From Amphibacillus marinus (GTDB lineage: Bacteria > Bacillota > Bacilli > Bacillales > Amphibacillaceae): a stretch of DNA of 59,156 nt. The stretch lies in contig NZ_FODJ01000016.1 of NCBI RefSeq assembly GCF_900110345.1, positions 1 through 59,156 of the forward strand, in the 5' to 3' direction. A program made the translations under genes and the position numbers. The notes under the pieces are model-generated. The model ran no database searches. It had not been told where the DNA came from and saw nothing but the letters and a program-made list of their open reading frames with translations. Positions 27,776 through 36,891 of this stretch are shown one piece after another; the first letter of the stretch is position 1, and each line of letters starts with the position of its first letter.

Positions 27776-29134
27776 TTAGCGATTTTGATTTGACTTGCTA
27801 AAGAAAGCAGCTGAAACAAATGCAACAACAACGGCAATAACAATGCCAATGATAGTAAAAATAAAGTACTCGCCAATGTAGGCTGGTAAGCTAAAGATAC
27901 TGGAAAGAATATAGCCATATAAGCGAACGCCGAAAGCGCTAATGAAGGCTGACGCAATTGCGCTTCCTATTGTTGCAGCTAATAATCCGCGTTTATACTT
28001 CGTTAATACCCCAAATAATGCTGGCTCAGTAATACCTAAGAATCCTGAAATAGCAGATGAAACAATAACTGAGCGCTCGTTTGGATCTTTTGTTTTACGA
28101 TACATCGCAAGCGTTGCACCAGCAATTGCCATGTTGGCCATAAACATCATTGGCATCAGCATGTCATAGCCTTGATCAGCAAAGTTTTGCAAAGCAATTG
28201 GTGTCATTGCATGGTGTAAGCCAGTTAAAATAGCAATAGGTCTAATCGCACCTACTATAATACCAGCTAAGACTGGTGAAATGTCAAATAGTAACGCGAC
28301 AAACCAAGCTAATCCGTTACCTAAATGAATACCAATTGGACCAATAACAATAAATGCAATAAGACCAGCGATAAATAATGATAATGTTGGCGTAAATACA
28401 GTCCGTAAAACCTTAGGTAGCAATTTATCTACCCAACGATAAACATAGCTTAAAACATAAACGGTAATAATAATTGGAATAACGGTCCCAGCATAATTAA
28501 AGGCAGGAATCGGTAAGAATCCAAATACATAGAAGGTATCAATTCCATTTGCAGCAGCTTGAGCCATTGTTGGGAACTGCATCGCGGCTGCAATTGCAAT
28601 TGCCAAATACTGATTCGTTTTAAAAATTCTGGCTGATGATGCAGCAATAAAGAATGGTAAGAAGGTAAAGACCCCACTTGCTAGCATATCAAGTACTTGT
28701 ACCGTTTGACTATCGGCTGACACCCAGTTTAATGCCATAAAGCCAGCTAGTAAACCTTTAATCATCCCCGCCCCAGCGATTGCTGGTACGATCGGACCGA
28801 ATACTCCAGAGACAACATCCATAAACATACCGACTAGGCTTTTCTTTTCCTTTGCTTCGGTATGATCTTGTTCTTGATTAATACCTAGTTGTTGGGCAAT
28901 CTCTTCGTAATAAGAGCTAACGTCTGTTCCGACGATAATTTGATATTGGTCATTCTTGTTGTGTACACCCATTACACTAGGCATTGCCTGAATGCCTGCT
29001 TCGTCAATTAAGCTATCATCCTTAATGTCGAAGCGTAGCCGGGTCATACAATGCCAGGCATTATTTATATTGTTTTTGCCACCTAAGCTCTCAATAATTG
29101 CCTCTGAGGTCGCTTGATAATTTGTTTTTGCCAT
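27776..29134 (-). CDS. PTS EIIBC, beta-glucoside/sucrose family
   Basis: A 452-residue PTS protein with an N-terminal EIIB domain (phosphorylated Cys in NAWHCMTRLRF) and a C-terminal EIIC of about ten helices with GFLGITEPALFGV. The start at 29134 follows AAAGGTGG; an in-frame extension of 66 residues reads into a hydrophobic but unlikely leader. No EIIA domain is attached. It is the first gene of the leftward operon with KDPG aldolase and kdgK, so its substrate should lead to a sugar acid. Which beta-glucoside or uronide it carries is unknown. Confidence 0.9.
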   Translation of the reverse strand: MAKTNYQATSEAIIESLGGKNNINNAWHCMTRLRFDIKDDSLIDEAGIQAMPSVMGVHNKNDQYQIIVGTDVSSYYEEIAQQLGINQEQDHTEAKEKKSLVGMFMDVVSGVFGPIVPAIAGAGMIKGLLAGFMALNWVSADSQTVQVLDMLASGVFTFLPFFIAASSARIFKTNQYLAIAIAAAMQFPTMAQAAANGIDTFYVFGFLPIPAFNYAGTVIPIIITVYVLSYVYRWVDKLLPKVLRTVFTPTLSLFIAGLIAFIVIGPIGIHLGNGLAWFVALLFDISPVLAGIIVGAIRPIAILTGLHHAMTPIALQNFADQGYDMLMPMMFMANMAIAGATLAMYRKTKDPNERSVIVSSAISGFLGITEPALFGVLTKYKRGLLAATIGSAIASAFISAFGVRLYGYILSSIFSLPAYIGEYFIFTIIGIVIAVVVAFVSAAFFSKSNQNR

Positions 29135-29403
29135 GTCCATCCACCTTTTTTTATAAATTAATTGAAAATGTGTTGCGCGCGCTTTCACGAGCAAGTATAG
29201 CACAAGAAATAAAAATCCAAAACCGAGCAAAAATTGGCTAGTAACAGGGTTGAAGTATTGATTTATCAAGGTTTTTATAGAAAACAAAACAAAATTGGAC
29301 TGGTTTTTATACGCTATATAACAAAATATCAATCCAAATTGACACCGCTATATTGAGAGTGTTTCAATAGACACTAGAACAAGTACTAGAAAAGAGGAGT
29401 AAA
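29135..29403. promoter_or_regulatory. Divergent promoter region of the KDG operon and dehydratase gene
   Basis: This 269-base gap must drive both the leftward PTS operon and the rightward dehydratase. It contains TGTTGCGCGCGCTTTCA at 29171-29187, with a cre-like right half, and an inverted repeat AGTGT...ACACT at 29358-29375 close to the dehydratase start. No regulator gene is adjacent. Confidence 0.45.
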
Positions 29404-30603
29404 ATGAACCCAACATTAATATCTGACATAAAATGTTATATTATACGCCCAGATCGTCATAATTTAGTTGTTGTGAAGGTGGAAACAGACCACGGTGTTG
29501 TGGGCTATGGCTGTGCAACCTTTCAGCAGCGACCATTAGCTGTTAAAACGGTTGTGGATGACTATTTAAAACCGTTATTAATTGGAAAGGATGCCAATAA
29601 CATTGAGGACCTCTGGCAAATGATGATGGTTAATAGTTATTGGCGTAACGGACCAGTAACGAACAACGCTATTGCAGGTGTCGACATGGCTTTATGGGAT
29701 ATAAAAGGTAAGCTAGCTAATATGCCTTTGTACCAGCTGTTTGGAGGAAAAGCCCGTGATGCTATTGCTGCTTATACTCATGCAGTGGCCGATAACTTAG
29801 ATGAGCTTTACGAGAAAATTGATCAATACCTAGCGGAAGGCTATCAGCATATTCGGTGTCAGCTTGGTTTTTATGGTGGGCCAGCAGATGATTTCCATAC
29901 AACCGAACAGCCGACTGAGGGCTCGTATTTCGATCAGAATAAATATATGCAAACAACGGTCAATATGTTTAAAGCAATTCGAGAAAAATATGGCTACAGC
30001 TTTGAAATATTACATGATGTTCATGAGCGCTTCTTTCCTAATCAAGCACTAAGCTTTGCGAAGCAGGTTGAGCCGTACCGCCCATACTATATTGAAGATA
30101 TCTTACCTCCTGATCAAAATGAGTGGTTAACGCAAATTCGGTCACAAACAGCAACGCCATTAGCCACCGGGGAACTATTTAATAATCCGATGGAGTGGAA
30201 GCACTTAGTCGTCGATCGTCAGGTTGATTTTATGCGCTGTCACGTGTCGCAAATTGGTGGCATTACCCCAGCACTGAAGCTTGCGCATTTCTGCCAAGCA
30301 ATGGGTATTCGGATGGCATGGCACACACCATCTGATATCACACCAATTGGGATGGCGGTTAATACACATTTAAACATTCACTTGCACAATGCTGCAATTC
30401 AAGAAAATATTGAGGTTAAAGAGAATACCGCATCATTATTCAGTTATATTCCGCAGCCGAAAAAGGGCTATATTTACCCAATTGAAGCAGCTGGAATAGG
30501 CGTTGCCTTTGCTGACGAGAAAGCAGCAGATTTTCCAGTTGTCTATCGTGCGCACGAATGGACTCAAAGCAGATTGCCTGATGGGTCGATTATGACACCT
30601 TAA
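29404..30603 (+). CDS. Enolase-superfamily sugar acid dehydratase (D-mannonate/D-gluconate type, RspA/ManD-like)
   Basis: A 399-residue enzyme with the enolase-superfamily capping domain and TIM barrel. It starts at ATG behind AAAGAGGAG. Diagnostic segments are [37 protein letters not shown] and the C-terminal [16 protein letters not shown], which carries the His of the ManD/RspA group. The [13 protein letters not shown] segment provides a metal-side Glu. Dehydration of D-mannonate or D-gluconate gives KDG, exactly the substrate of the kdgK encoded divergently. This supports the role, but family members can be low-activity or catalytically promiscuous, so the precise acid is uncertain. Confidence 0.85.
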   Translation: MNPTLISDIKCYIIRPDRHNLVVVKVETDHGVVGYGCATFQQRPLAVKTVVDDYLKPLLIGKDANNIEDLWQMMMVNSYWRNGPVTNNAIAGVDMALWDIKGKLANMPLYQLFGGKARDAIAAYTHAVADNLDELYEKIDQYLAEGYQHIRCQLGFYGGPADDFHTTEQPTEGSYFDQNKYMQTTVNMFKAIREKYGYSFEILHDVHERFFPNQALSFAKQVEPYRPYYIEDILPPDQNEWLTQIRSQTATPLATGELFNNPMEWKHLVVDRQVDFMRCHVSQIGGITPALKLAHFCQAMGIRMAWHTPSDITPIGMAVNTHLNIHLHNAAIQENIEVKENTASLFSYIPQPKKGYIYPIEAAGIGVAFADEKAADFPVVYRAHEWTQSRLPDGSIMTP

Positions 30604-30606
30604 TAT

Positions 30607-30650
30607 AATTAACCCCTTTTAGATTTGTTTCTAAAAGGGGTTAATTATTG
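30607..30650 (+). terminator. Terminator after the dehydratase gene
   Basis: AATTAACCCCTTTTAG and CTAAAAGGGGTTAATT form a perfect 16-bp stem around an eight-base loop. It is strong and probably works in both directions. Confidence 0.93.
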
Positions 30651-30706
30651 TAATGACGATAGGGAGCCATTACAATTAGACTATTATATGCAAAGGGGGA
30701 GAGTGT

Positions 30707-31150
30707 ATGAAGATAAGAACGATGGAGTTAGCCGATTTAACTAGTGTTGCCAAGCTATTAAATGCGTATCGCGTTTTTTATCAGAAAGAATTCGATCACG
30801 AAGGCTGCTATACCTTTCTTAAAGCACGCTTTGAAGCCAACCAATCTGTTGTTTTTGTCGCGGAGGTTAGTAGCGAAATTGTTGGCTTTACGCAGCTATA
30901 CCCAATCTTCTCAACCGTAAGCTTGCAAAGGGCGTACCTCTTAAATGACCTGTTTGTCGTACCAGAGGCAAGGAAAACAGGTGCTGGTGCGAGCCTAATT
31001 CAAGCAACATTTTCATATGCTCAAGAGAATGGAGCCAGCTACGTGACGCTCGAGACAGGTGTTGATAATACTACAGCGCAACGTCTTTATCAAAGGATGG
31101 GAATGGCTGTCGATAATGGTGTTTATCATTTTACGAAATCCTACTCGTAA
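30707..31150 (+). CDS. GNAT family N-acetyltransferase
   Basis: A 147-residue protein with a single GNAT fold. The acetyl-CoA pyrophosphate loop is visible in FVVPEARKTGAGASLIQA, and the C-terminal strand in VTLETGVDNTTAQRLYQRMGM is typical of small amino-acid or peptide acetylating enzymes. It starts at ATG behind AAGGGGGAG. It is monocistronic. The substrate cannot be inferred. Confidence 0.85.
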   Translation: MKIRTMELADLTSVAKLLNAYRVFYQKEFDHEGCYTFLKARFEANQSVVFVAEVSSEIVGFTQLYPIFSTVSLQRAYLLNDLFVVPEARKTGAGASLIQATFSYAQENGASYVTLETGVDNTTAQRLYQRMGMAVDNGVYHFTKSYS

Positions 31151-31201
31151 ATACAGGGGAATAGTCATACCTTGAAGAGATCGTCCATAAAATAGAACAA
31201 C

Positions 31202-31231
31202 CCCGTTAACGTGTGTTGGCACGTTAACGGG
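31202..31231 (-). terminator. Probable terminator of the toxin transcript
   Basis: CCCGTTAACGTG and CACGTTAACGGG form a perfect 12-bp stem with a six-base loop. Read leftwards it is followed by a U-rich stretch (GTTGTTCTATTTT), fitting the end of the small toxin mRNA that starts near 31463. Confidence 0.65.
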
Positions 31232-31278
31232 TTACGATAGATGACCTATTGTCTGGTCGTCCGTTGTCCTTTTTCGCG

Positions 31279-31312
31279 CCACCTGAACAGAAGCTGTTTG
31301 GGTGGTTTATTT
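31279..31312 (+). terminator. Rightward hairpin opposite the toxin 3' region
   Basis: CCACCTGAACAG pairs with CTGTTTGGGTGG over 12 bp (two wobble pairs) and is followed by TTTATTTTAT. It faces right, against the toxin gene. A rightward RNA ending here would overlap the 3' part of the toxin mRNA, the layout of a type I antitoxin. No promoter for it was identified with confidence. Confidence 0.55.
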
Positions 31313-31379
31313 TATAAAACCTGTAGTAAGCGGTTAAAGTAAGTATGCTGCTATTTGTCCTAGTCCAAAATTAAGCTGT

Positions 31380-31463
31380 TTAATGATCGTCTTTTTTCAT
31401 TAGCATTAGTATTAAGGATGCAAAGCTAATCATCAGAACTAAAGCTTCATAGACGGTCACCAA
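31380..31463 (-). CDS. Holin-like type I toxin peptide (Hol_Tox-like)
   Basis: A 27-residue hydrophobic peptide. It begins (TTG start) with VTVYEALVLMISF, continues through one membrane segment and ends with the charged tail MKKDDH. The MVT.YEAL opening is the hallmark of the putative holin-like toxin family of Bacillota. The ribosome binding site is extended and strong (GGAGGTGAT, seven bases before the TTG). The family consists of membrane-active type I toxins kept silent by an antisense RNA. Two opposing hairpins downstream fit such a pair. It is short, so some uncertainty remains. Confidence 0.75.
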   Translation of the reverse strand: MVTVYEALVLMISFASLILMLMKKDDH

Positions 31464-31617
31464 GCCATCACCTCCCCTCCTTAGGGGATGCGACCAGCTA
31501 TTAAGCACACTACCGTCTCTCCATTATAGCACAATTTTTGCCTGATACATACAAAAAAAGGAAGTCCAAGCTTTATTTTTTATATGCTTAGCAACCTAAT
31601 CTAATCAAATCATCTGA

Positions 31618-32208
31618 TTAAGCTGTTGGATAACCGAATGAGCCATCCTTTAAGCGGATCTTTGTGTAGACGCACTCATCTCTCAAATCGCCAGCTTGTC
31701 CATCAATAAAATTATTTAGCAGGGTAGCTTCCAAGTGATAGCCACAACGCTCTGCAACCCTACGACTACGACTATTTTTGGTGTCGCACCGTATTTCAAT
31801 CCGATTAGCTTCAAGCTCCTCAAAAGCAAATTGGGTCATGCCTGAGACAGCTTCGCTCATATAACCATTCCCAGCAGCAGATTGCCTGATCCAGTAAAAA
31901 AATTCAAAGCGGCGAACTTGCCAATCGATCCTAACCAGATTACAAGTTCCGATAAATGTCCCGGAAGCCTTATCAAACATATGAAAGGATAACTTGTCGC
32001 GCAGCAGGAAATCAGCACGTTGTCTGCGAATATTTTCTTCGGTTTCATCAAGACTAGGGATTTGCTTGACCCAGATCCATTTATCTAGGAAGTCAAACGA
32101 TTCTATGACAGCCTCATTAACTAGGGTGCCTTCATCGATCTGCGGTATACGTAATAAAAGGCGTTCTGTTTTAAACTGTTCTGGAATATCAAGAAGAATG
32201 GGATTCAT
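31618..32208 (-). CDS. RimJ/RimL-type GNAT acetyltransferase
   Basis: A 196-residue GNAT protein. ATG 32208 follows GGAGGCGTAATT and is preferred over a longer frame. The opening FKTERLLLRIPQIDEG, the middle YWIRQSAAGNGYMSEAVSGM and NRIEIRCDTKNSRSRRVAERCG are characteristic of the RimL/YdaF group. These acetylate ribosomal-protein N-termini or unrelated small targets. It is transcribed alone, opposite to the flanking rightward genes. Confidence 0.88.
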   Translation of the reverse strand: MNPILLDIPEQFKTERLLLRIPQIDEGTLVNEAVIESFDFLDKWIWVKQIPSLDETEENIRRQRADFLLRDKLSFHMFDKASGTFIGTCNLVRIDWQVRRFEFFYWIRQSAAGNGYMSEAVSGMTQFAFEELEANRIEIRCDTKNSRSRRVAERCGYHLEATLLNNFIDGQAGDLRDECVYTKIRLKDGSFGYPTA

Positions 32209-32527
32209 AATTACGCCTCCATCTTTTGTAGTTAATTGTATTATGTCAAATCCTAAGCCTATGCACAATTAACTAGTTTAAAGGTTGTAGTAAGCATTGA
32301 TAATACTCTTATACTCTACTTAATCTAGACCTGAAGTAATGGGGTAAGTTTTTTATAATAAAAGATGTAACTAAAGCACCGTTAATGTGTTGACCGTGGT
32401 TTTCTCAGACCGTATAATTTTTAAAAAAGCTACACGCGAATATTGTTATCAACAGAAGAATGCAATGTCTCTACAAAGAAATAATTCAAAGAAGCTAGGG
32501 GTAAGTATCGTAGGGAGTGACAGGGAA

Positions 32528-33244
32528 ATGAACAAGGTTAAAATTGTCATTGGAATTGTACTGTATACGATTTTTGTTATTGTTTTGTCTTTGTTAACTT
32601 ACTTATATGTTGCTTCGGAAAAGGAAGCCGCAGAAAATGCGCAGTGGTTCGGGAGGAGTCTATTAAGTAATGACCTAGGTTGGGTTGCAGATGGCGATGA
32701 TCACTATTATTATGATCGGCTGGGCAATCGGCTAACTGGACCTCAGGTTATTAATCAACAGGTTTATCACTTCTCGGCAGATGGGGTTTGGGATGCAAAC
32801 GAGCCTGTCGATGCTACAATCCTGTATGTCAAAGCGGAAGAAAGTGACGAAATTAACTACAGTCTTACTGGTGGAGTGGGTTGGCTAGCTGATGCAGAGC
32901 CAGCTTTCTACTTAACAATGGATGCAACCACCTATCCGAGCACGACCAGAGATGTAGAGGTTATCATCTCTAACAATAGTAGCGTTGAGATTTTCACAGG
33001 ATTAGCGTTCACACTGCAACGTTGGGATGGTGAGCAGTGGGGGGCGAATGTGACTGATGGAGTGACGTTTCCTGAAGAGGCCTATTCAATTCAGCCCGGT
33101 GAAACAGGCGCTTTCGCGGTGGATTTCGGTGATCTCTCTATCGAATCGGGGCGGTATTTATTAACAAAGCAGGTGCTAGCTGATAATGAGGAAGGGCAAC
33201 ATACTGGTTATCGATTAGGGGTAGAATTCTTTGTTTTTGATTAA
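32528..33244 (+). CDS. Membrane-anchored surface protein with wall-binding-like and Ig-like segments
   Basis: A 238-residue protein from ATG 32528; upstream in-frame codons lack a good ribosome site and look non-coding. One N-terminal membrane segment (IVIGIVLYTIFVIVLSLLTYLYV) should leave the rest outside the cell. Residues about 60-100 contain a Tyr- and Gly-rich repeat (GWVADGDDHYYYDRLGNRL) resembling choline/glucan-binding repeats. The C-terminal 110 residues resemble a bacterial Ig-like domain (ISNNSSVEIFTGLAF through ESGRYLLTKQV). I do not know its function. It stands alone, followed by 300 bases without a gene. Confidence 0.65.
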   Translation: MNKVKIVIGIVLYTIFVIVLSLLTYLYVASEKEAAENAQWFGRSLLSNDLGWVADGDDHYYYDRLGNRLTGPQVINQQVYHFSADGVWDANEPVDATILYVKAEESDEINYSLTGGVGWLADAEPAFYLTMDATTYPSTTRDVEVIISNNSSVEIFTGLAFTLQRWDGEQWGANVTDGVTFPEEAYSIQPGETGAFAVDFGDLSIESGRYLLTKQVLADNEEGQHTGYRLGVEFFVFD

Positions 33245-33247
33245 TAA

Positions 33248-33347
33248 GGCAAGCTAATGCTGAGCGGGACGCAACAGATGAAGAAAACCATTTCCTATTT
33301 AGACATGATCTTTTTCGTTATTTTTTAAGTGGCAAGCTAATGCTGAG
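33248..33347. repeat. Pair of 17-base direct repeats
   Basis: GGCAAGCTAATGCTGAG occurs at 33248-33264 and again at 33331-33347, 83 bases apart. It lies in the otherwise empty 33245-33544 gap. It may mark a small duplication; nothing ties it to a mobile element. Confidence 0.6.
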
Positions 33348-33544
33348 GAAGCAATGGTTGAATGACTATAATGAGCCTTAATTGAAGTTTTTATGATTAC
33401 TGACGATACAGATCGCTAATGAAAGTCATAATTCAGCGCAACTATGCTACCGCCGGTCTCTGTCTAATTAAGAGTGAGTGTTTACGAAGTTAGTAGTTGT
33501 TATGCTGGAAAAGACTATGACAAAAGTAAAGAAAAAATTCATTT

Positions 33545-34156
33545 TCATTTATTTTCACCTTCCATGGTTGTTATTTTTGTAATGAATTCTTCTTTTATAA
33601 GAACCTGCTCATCAAGGGTAGTTTTTGAATTTAAGATTTTATAATTACTTTTCTTAGCAATCTCAATATCATTCAACTCTGGAATGCTCTCTACTAACTT
33701 AACAATTGTATTATTATCAACCACCTGAAAGTAACCAGTTGCTTCTCCTAATATCCAATAGTCAGATTTGCTTGCTTTCGTCTCTTTTAAAAAGAAAATA
33801 TACGCTTCGCCTTCTTGAAAAAGATCAATATTATTTACTAACCAGTCACTGTCACCTTGCTGTTTAATTGTAATATTATCCACAGCAGAACTACCTTTAT
33901 AGGTGTTTGCAATTTTAGCATTAAATACGGTATAAGGAATTGGCTCTTCCTTAACCTCTTCTAATTTGTTCAAAATTGTTACTTCAGCTACAAGATCTGC
34001 TTCAATTAAAGCACTTTCTAAATTAAAAGAGACGACTTCAGCTTCTATTGCTCCGAGCACTTCTTCGTCTAACAATGATTTATCAAGGTCCGTATCATTT
34101 TGCGTACAGGCACTCAGCATAGACAATACAGATAAAAAAAGAATTATTCTTTTCAT
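33545..34156 (-). CDS. Putative lipoprotein of unknown function
   Basis: A 203-residue protein with a lipoprotein signal (IILFLSVLSMLSAC) and an acidic spacer after the lipidated Cys. The remainder has a beta-rich pattern with VFNAKIANTYKGSS and YIFFLKE, a layout seen in small uncharacterised Bacillota lipoproteins. The start ATG follows a GGAGGG site. It is transcribed alone, away from glmS. No function can be assigned. Confidence 0.7.
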   Translation of the reverse strand: MKRIILFLSVLSMLSACTQNDTDLDKSLLDEEVLGAIEAEVVSFNLESALIEADLVAEVTILNKLEEVKEEPIPYTVFNAKIANTYKGSSAVDNITIKQQGDSDWLVNNIDLFQEGEAYIFFLKETKASKSDYWILGEATGYFQVVDNNTIVKLVESIPELNDIEIAKKSNYKILNSKTTLDEQVLIKEEFITKITTMEGENK

Positions 34157-34444
34157 AATTACCCTCCAAAATTCAGAGTTTTATGGTGTAAATTGAGTAT
34201 ATCATTTTCAAGTATATTATTTAACGAGGAAGATTAAATGTTAAATTAATATTTATCATTATCGCCAGATCGGGCAATTTAAAGCAAACAATTGAGAACA
34301 TCAATGCATATAATAACCTGTAATTAATTCATACTTCAAAAATCCTATTGCTAGATAGTGGGATTTCGGGTAAAATGGTAAAAGCCCATGCAAGTTGTGG
34401 GAGAATTATTTTAAGATAGGAAGGTGGAATGTGAGGTTACTAAG

Positions 34445-34612
34445 CAGTTAAGCGCCTGAACTATTGCTCGTACGTATGAGCAATAGTTGACGAGGAGGAG
34501 GAGTATCGAAGTAGATCGGCGGATACCTCCCGGTTGCAATACCTCCAGCCGTTAGATGTTATTTGAAAACAGAGAGGCGACTCTTTGCACAAAAATACAT
34601 CAAGAGGAAAAA
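34445..34612 (+). ncRNA. glmS ribozyme (GlcN6P-responsive riboswitch)
   Basis: The conserved core is present in order. The cleavage region TTAAGCGCCTGAAC has its expected cut between A34451 and G34452. Then come P1 (CTATTGCTC/GAGCAATAG), GACGAGGAGGAGG, TATCGAA, TCGGCGGATACCTCC and the CCGTTAGATG segment. It sits about 100 bases upstream of the glmS start. In this class, binding of glucosamine-6-phosphate triggers self-cleavage and mRNA decay, so glmS is shut down when amino sugar is plentiful. The 3' limit is approximate. Confidence 0.92.
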
Positions 34613-34622
34613 ATGACTATGC

Positions 34623-34694
34623 GAGAAAGGGGGCAAACACGCCCCTCTATTCGAGTCGGCTTTCTATATTGTTTGCCTCTCTTCTCTAATTTTT
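34623..34694 (+). promoter_or_regulatory. Long-range stem between glmS ribozyme and start codon
   Basis: GGCAAAC (34632-34638) pairs with GTTTGCC (34671-34677), extended by GAGAA (34623-34627) with TTCTC (34682-34686). TAATTTTT follows, immediately before the AGGAGG site. It looks like an intrinsic terminator or a translation-control stem in the glmS leader. Confidence 0.5.
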
Positions 34695-34709
34695 AGGAGG
34701 AAGCAAATT

Positions 34710-36512
34710 ATGTGTGGAATTGTAGGTTATATTGGAGCTAATGATACGAAAGACGTGTTACTGAATGGTTTAGAGAAATTAGAGTACCGTGGTTATGACT
34801 CAGCAGGAATTGCCACTTTAAATCCGGACGGACTGCATTTATTTAAAGTGAAAGGGCGAATTGCTGCTTTACGTGATAAGGTGGATGCCACTGTTCAAGC
34901 AACAATGGGGATCGGTCATACACGCTGGGCAACTCACGGTGAACCAAGCGAGGATAATGCACACCCACATCAAAGTGGATCAGGTCGCTTTACTCTTGTG
35001 CACAATGGTGTTATCGAGAACTACTATGAATTACGTGATCAATATTTAACAGATGTCACACTTGTCAGTGAAACAGATACCGAGATCGTTGTGCAATTAA
35101 TTGAAGTGCTCTATCAAGAGAGCAACGACGTGCTTACCGCATTTCGTCAAGCTATGAGTCTATTAAAAGGCTCTTATGCAATTGCCTTATTAGATGCTGA
35201 AGACGCAGATGTCATCTATGTAGCAAAAAGCAAAAGTCCATTATTAGTTGGATTAGGTGATGGCTTTAACTTAGTGGCAAGTGATGCGATGGCAACGTTA
35301 AAGGAAACAGACACGTATTTAGAAATTGAGGATAAAGAGGTCGTACTCGTTCGCCGCAATGAAGTGCAAATTCAAAAATTCGATGGCACGGAGGTTGTGC
35401 GAGCACCTTTCAAAGCAGAGATTGATGCTGCTGATACCGAGAAAGGCACGTATGCACACTTCATGCTTAAAGAAATTGATGAGCAACCATTTGTAATGCG
35501 TAAAATCATTCAAGAATACCAAGACGAGCAGGATAACATTAAAATTGATGCTGACGTTCGTGCAGCAATGCTTGCGGCTGACCGCATTTACATTATCGCG
35601 GCAGGCACAAGCTATAATGCCGGCTTAGTGGGCAAGCAAATTATCGAGAACCTTGCCGATACACCAGTAGAGGTGCATATTGCAAGTGAGTTTTCTTATA
35701 ATATGCCACTGCTCTCGAAAAAGCCATTGTTTATCTTTATTTCACAGAGTGGTGAAACAGCTGATAGCCGTGCCGTTTTGGTTAAAATTAAATCATTAGG
35801 TCATCCATCATTAACAATTACCAACGTTCCAGGCTCAACCCTTTCCCGTGAGGCTGATTACACGTTACACTTATACGCAGGTCCTGAAATTGCTGTTGCC
35901 TCAACGAAAGCCTACACAGCCCAAATTGCTGTGCTTACGCTCTTAGCCGTTGATACAGCAAATGCAAAAGGACTGACGCTAGATTTTGACCCATTACAAG
36001 AACTTGCGATTGTCGCAAGTGTGATGGAGTCATTAACTGATCAAAAAGAACAGTATGCAGACATTGCCAAAGCATACTTCACCGGCACACGTAATGCGTT
36101 CTTTATTGGACGTGGTATGGATTACTTTGTCGTCCAAGAAGCATCATTAAAGTTAAAAGAAATCTCTTATATCCAAGCAGAAGGCTTTGCCGGTGGCGAG
36201 CTTAAGCACGGAACAATTGCGCTAATTGAAGACGGTACACCAGTCATCGCAATCTCAACGCAAGAAAACGTCAACTACTCAATCCGTGGTAACGTCCAAG
36301 AGGTAGCAGCCCGTGGCGCCAACACATGTGTGGTTAGTATTAAAGGTCTTGAGCAAGATAGTGATACACTTGTCTTGCCTCATGTTCATCCGTTGCTCAC
36401 GCCGTTAGTCAGTGTCGTACCAATGCAGCTCCTTGCATACTATGCAGCATTGCATCGTGATTGTGATGTTGATAAGCCGCGTAACTTGGCGAAGAGTGTG
36501 ACGGTTGAGTAG
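34710..36512 (+). CDS. glmS: Glutamine-fructose-6-phosphate aminotransferase GlmS
   Basis: It makes glucosamine-6-phosphate from fructose-6-phosphate and glutamine, the first step of UDP-GlcNAc synthesis. The 600-residue protein begins [10 protein letters not shown], with the N-terminal nucleophile Cys2. The glutaminase domain shows GHTRWATHG, and the two SIS domains carry [19 protein letters not shown] and ASTKAYTAQ. The C-terminal [13 protein letters not shown] is the conserved end that Tn7-type TnsD proteins recognise in the DNA. The start has a perfect AGGAGG site. The gene is intact even though a 22-kb element has inserted 24 bases after its stop. Confidence 0.98.
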   Translation: MCGIVGYIGANDTKDVLLNGLEKLEYRGYDSAGIATLNPDGLHLFKVKGRIAALRDKVDATVQATMGIGHTRWATHGEPSEDNAHPHQSGSGRFTLVHNGVIENYYELRDQYLTDVTLVSETDTEIVVQLIEVLYQESNDVLTAFRQAMSLLKGSYAIALLDAEDADVIYVAKSKSPLLVGLGDGFNLVASDAMATLKETDTYLEIEDKEVVLVRRNEVQIQKFDGTEVVRAPFKAEIDAADTEKGTYAHFMLKEIDEQPFVMRKIIQEYQDEQDNIKIDADVRAAMLAADRIYIIAAGTSYNAGLVGKQIIENLADTPVEVHIASEFSYNMPLLSKKPLFIFISQSGETADSRAVLVKIKSLGHPSLTITNVPGSTLSREADYTLHLYAGPEIAVASTKAYTAQIAVLTLLAVDTANAKGLTLDFDPLQELAIVASVMESLTDQKEQYADIAKAYFTGTRNAFFIGRGMDYFVVQEASLKLKEISYIQAEGFAGGELKHGTIALIEDGTPVIAISTQENVNYSIRGNVQEVAARGANTCVVSIKGLEQDSDTLVLPHVHPLLTPLVSVVPMQLLAYYAALHRDCDVDKPRNLAKSVTVE

Positions 36513-36536
36513 GGGTTAAGTTAGGAAGGTAGTGTG

Positions 36537-36690
36537 TGTATATCGACAACTAAGTTGTTCTCTTTACAATTAAGTCGTTCCTTTTACAAGTGAGTTGTTC
36601 TTTTTACAACTATGTTGTTCCATAAAATAGTCAATGCATATCTAGATAAAATTTGAGATGGAATAGCGTGTATTTGAAATTAAGTTGTTC
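36537..36690. repeat. glmS-proximal (R-like) transposon end with five TnsB-type sites
   Basis: Sites at 36546-36560 (ACAACTAAGTTGTTC), 36566-36580 (ACAATTAAGTCGTTC), 36586-36600 (ACAAGTGAGTTGTTC) and 36606-36620 (ACAACTATGTTGTTC) repeat at exactly 20 bp. A fifth, degenerate site is at 36676-36690. Tn7 R likewise has four densely packed sites and is the end next to glmS. Confidence 0.9.
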
Positions 36691-36706
36691 CCTAAGACCC
36701 TAAGAG

Positions 36707-36733
36707 ACCCCTCCTTTTCGGAGGGGTTTTTTA
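36707..36733 (+). terminator. Element-borne terminator just inside the R-like end
   Basis: ACCCCTCC and GGAGGGGT form a perfect stem around TTTTC, followed by a T-run. It lies about 195 bases after glmS and within the transposon, so it ends glmS transcription and protects the cargo. Confidence 0.92.
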
Positions 36734-36818
36734 TTATTGTGTTGTTTCCTATTTTAAAAAAGTAAAATGATATTCTATTAGTAGATAAAAAGAATTTAAT
36801 TTATTTAGAATAAATTAC

Positions 36819-36862
36819 TTGCACTTTTATATTAGATCACATAATATAAGTATTAACTTATA
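36819..36862 (+). promoter_or_regulatory. ars promoter with ArsR operator
   Basis: TTGCAC (36819-36824), a 17-base spacer and TAATAT (36842-36847) form the promoter. TATAAGT-ATTA-ACTTATA (36845-36862) is an inverted repeat overlapping the -10. The same half-sites recur upstream of arsM. This is the expected target of the ArsR protein encoded next. Confidence 0.78.
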
Positions 36863-36891
36863 TAATCAAACACTTATGAAGGAGATATATA

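Noticed and set aside
27776-29332. N-terminal membrane extension of the beta-glucoside PTS
   Set aside because: The extra 66 residues come from AT-rich intergenic DNA containing regulatory repeats. A good ribosome site precedes the ATG at 29134, where the EIIB domain begins.
36546-36620. Four regularly spaced similar repeats resembling a small CRISPR array
   Set aside because: The period is only 20 bp, the gaps are five bases, and the same unit recurs inverted at the other end of the element. They are TnsB-type end sites, and no cas genes are present.
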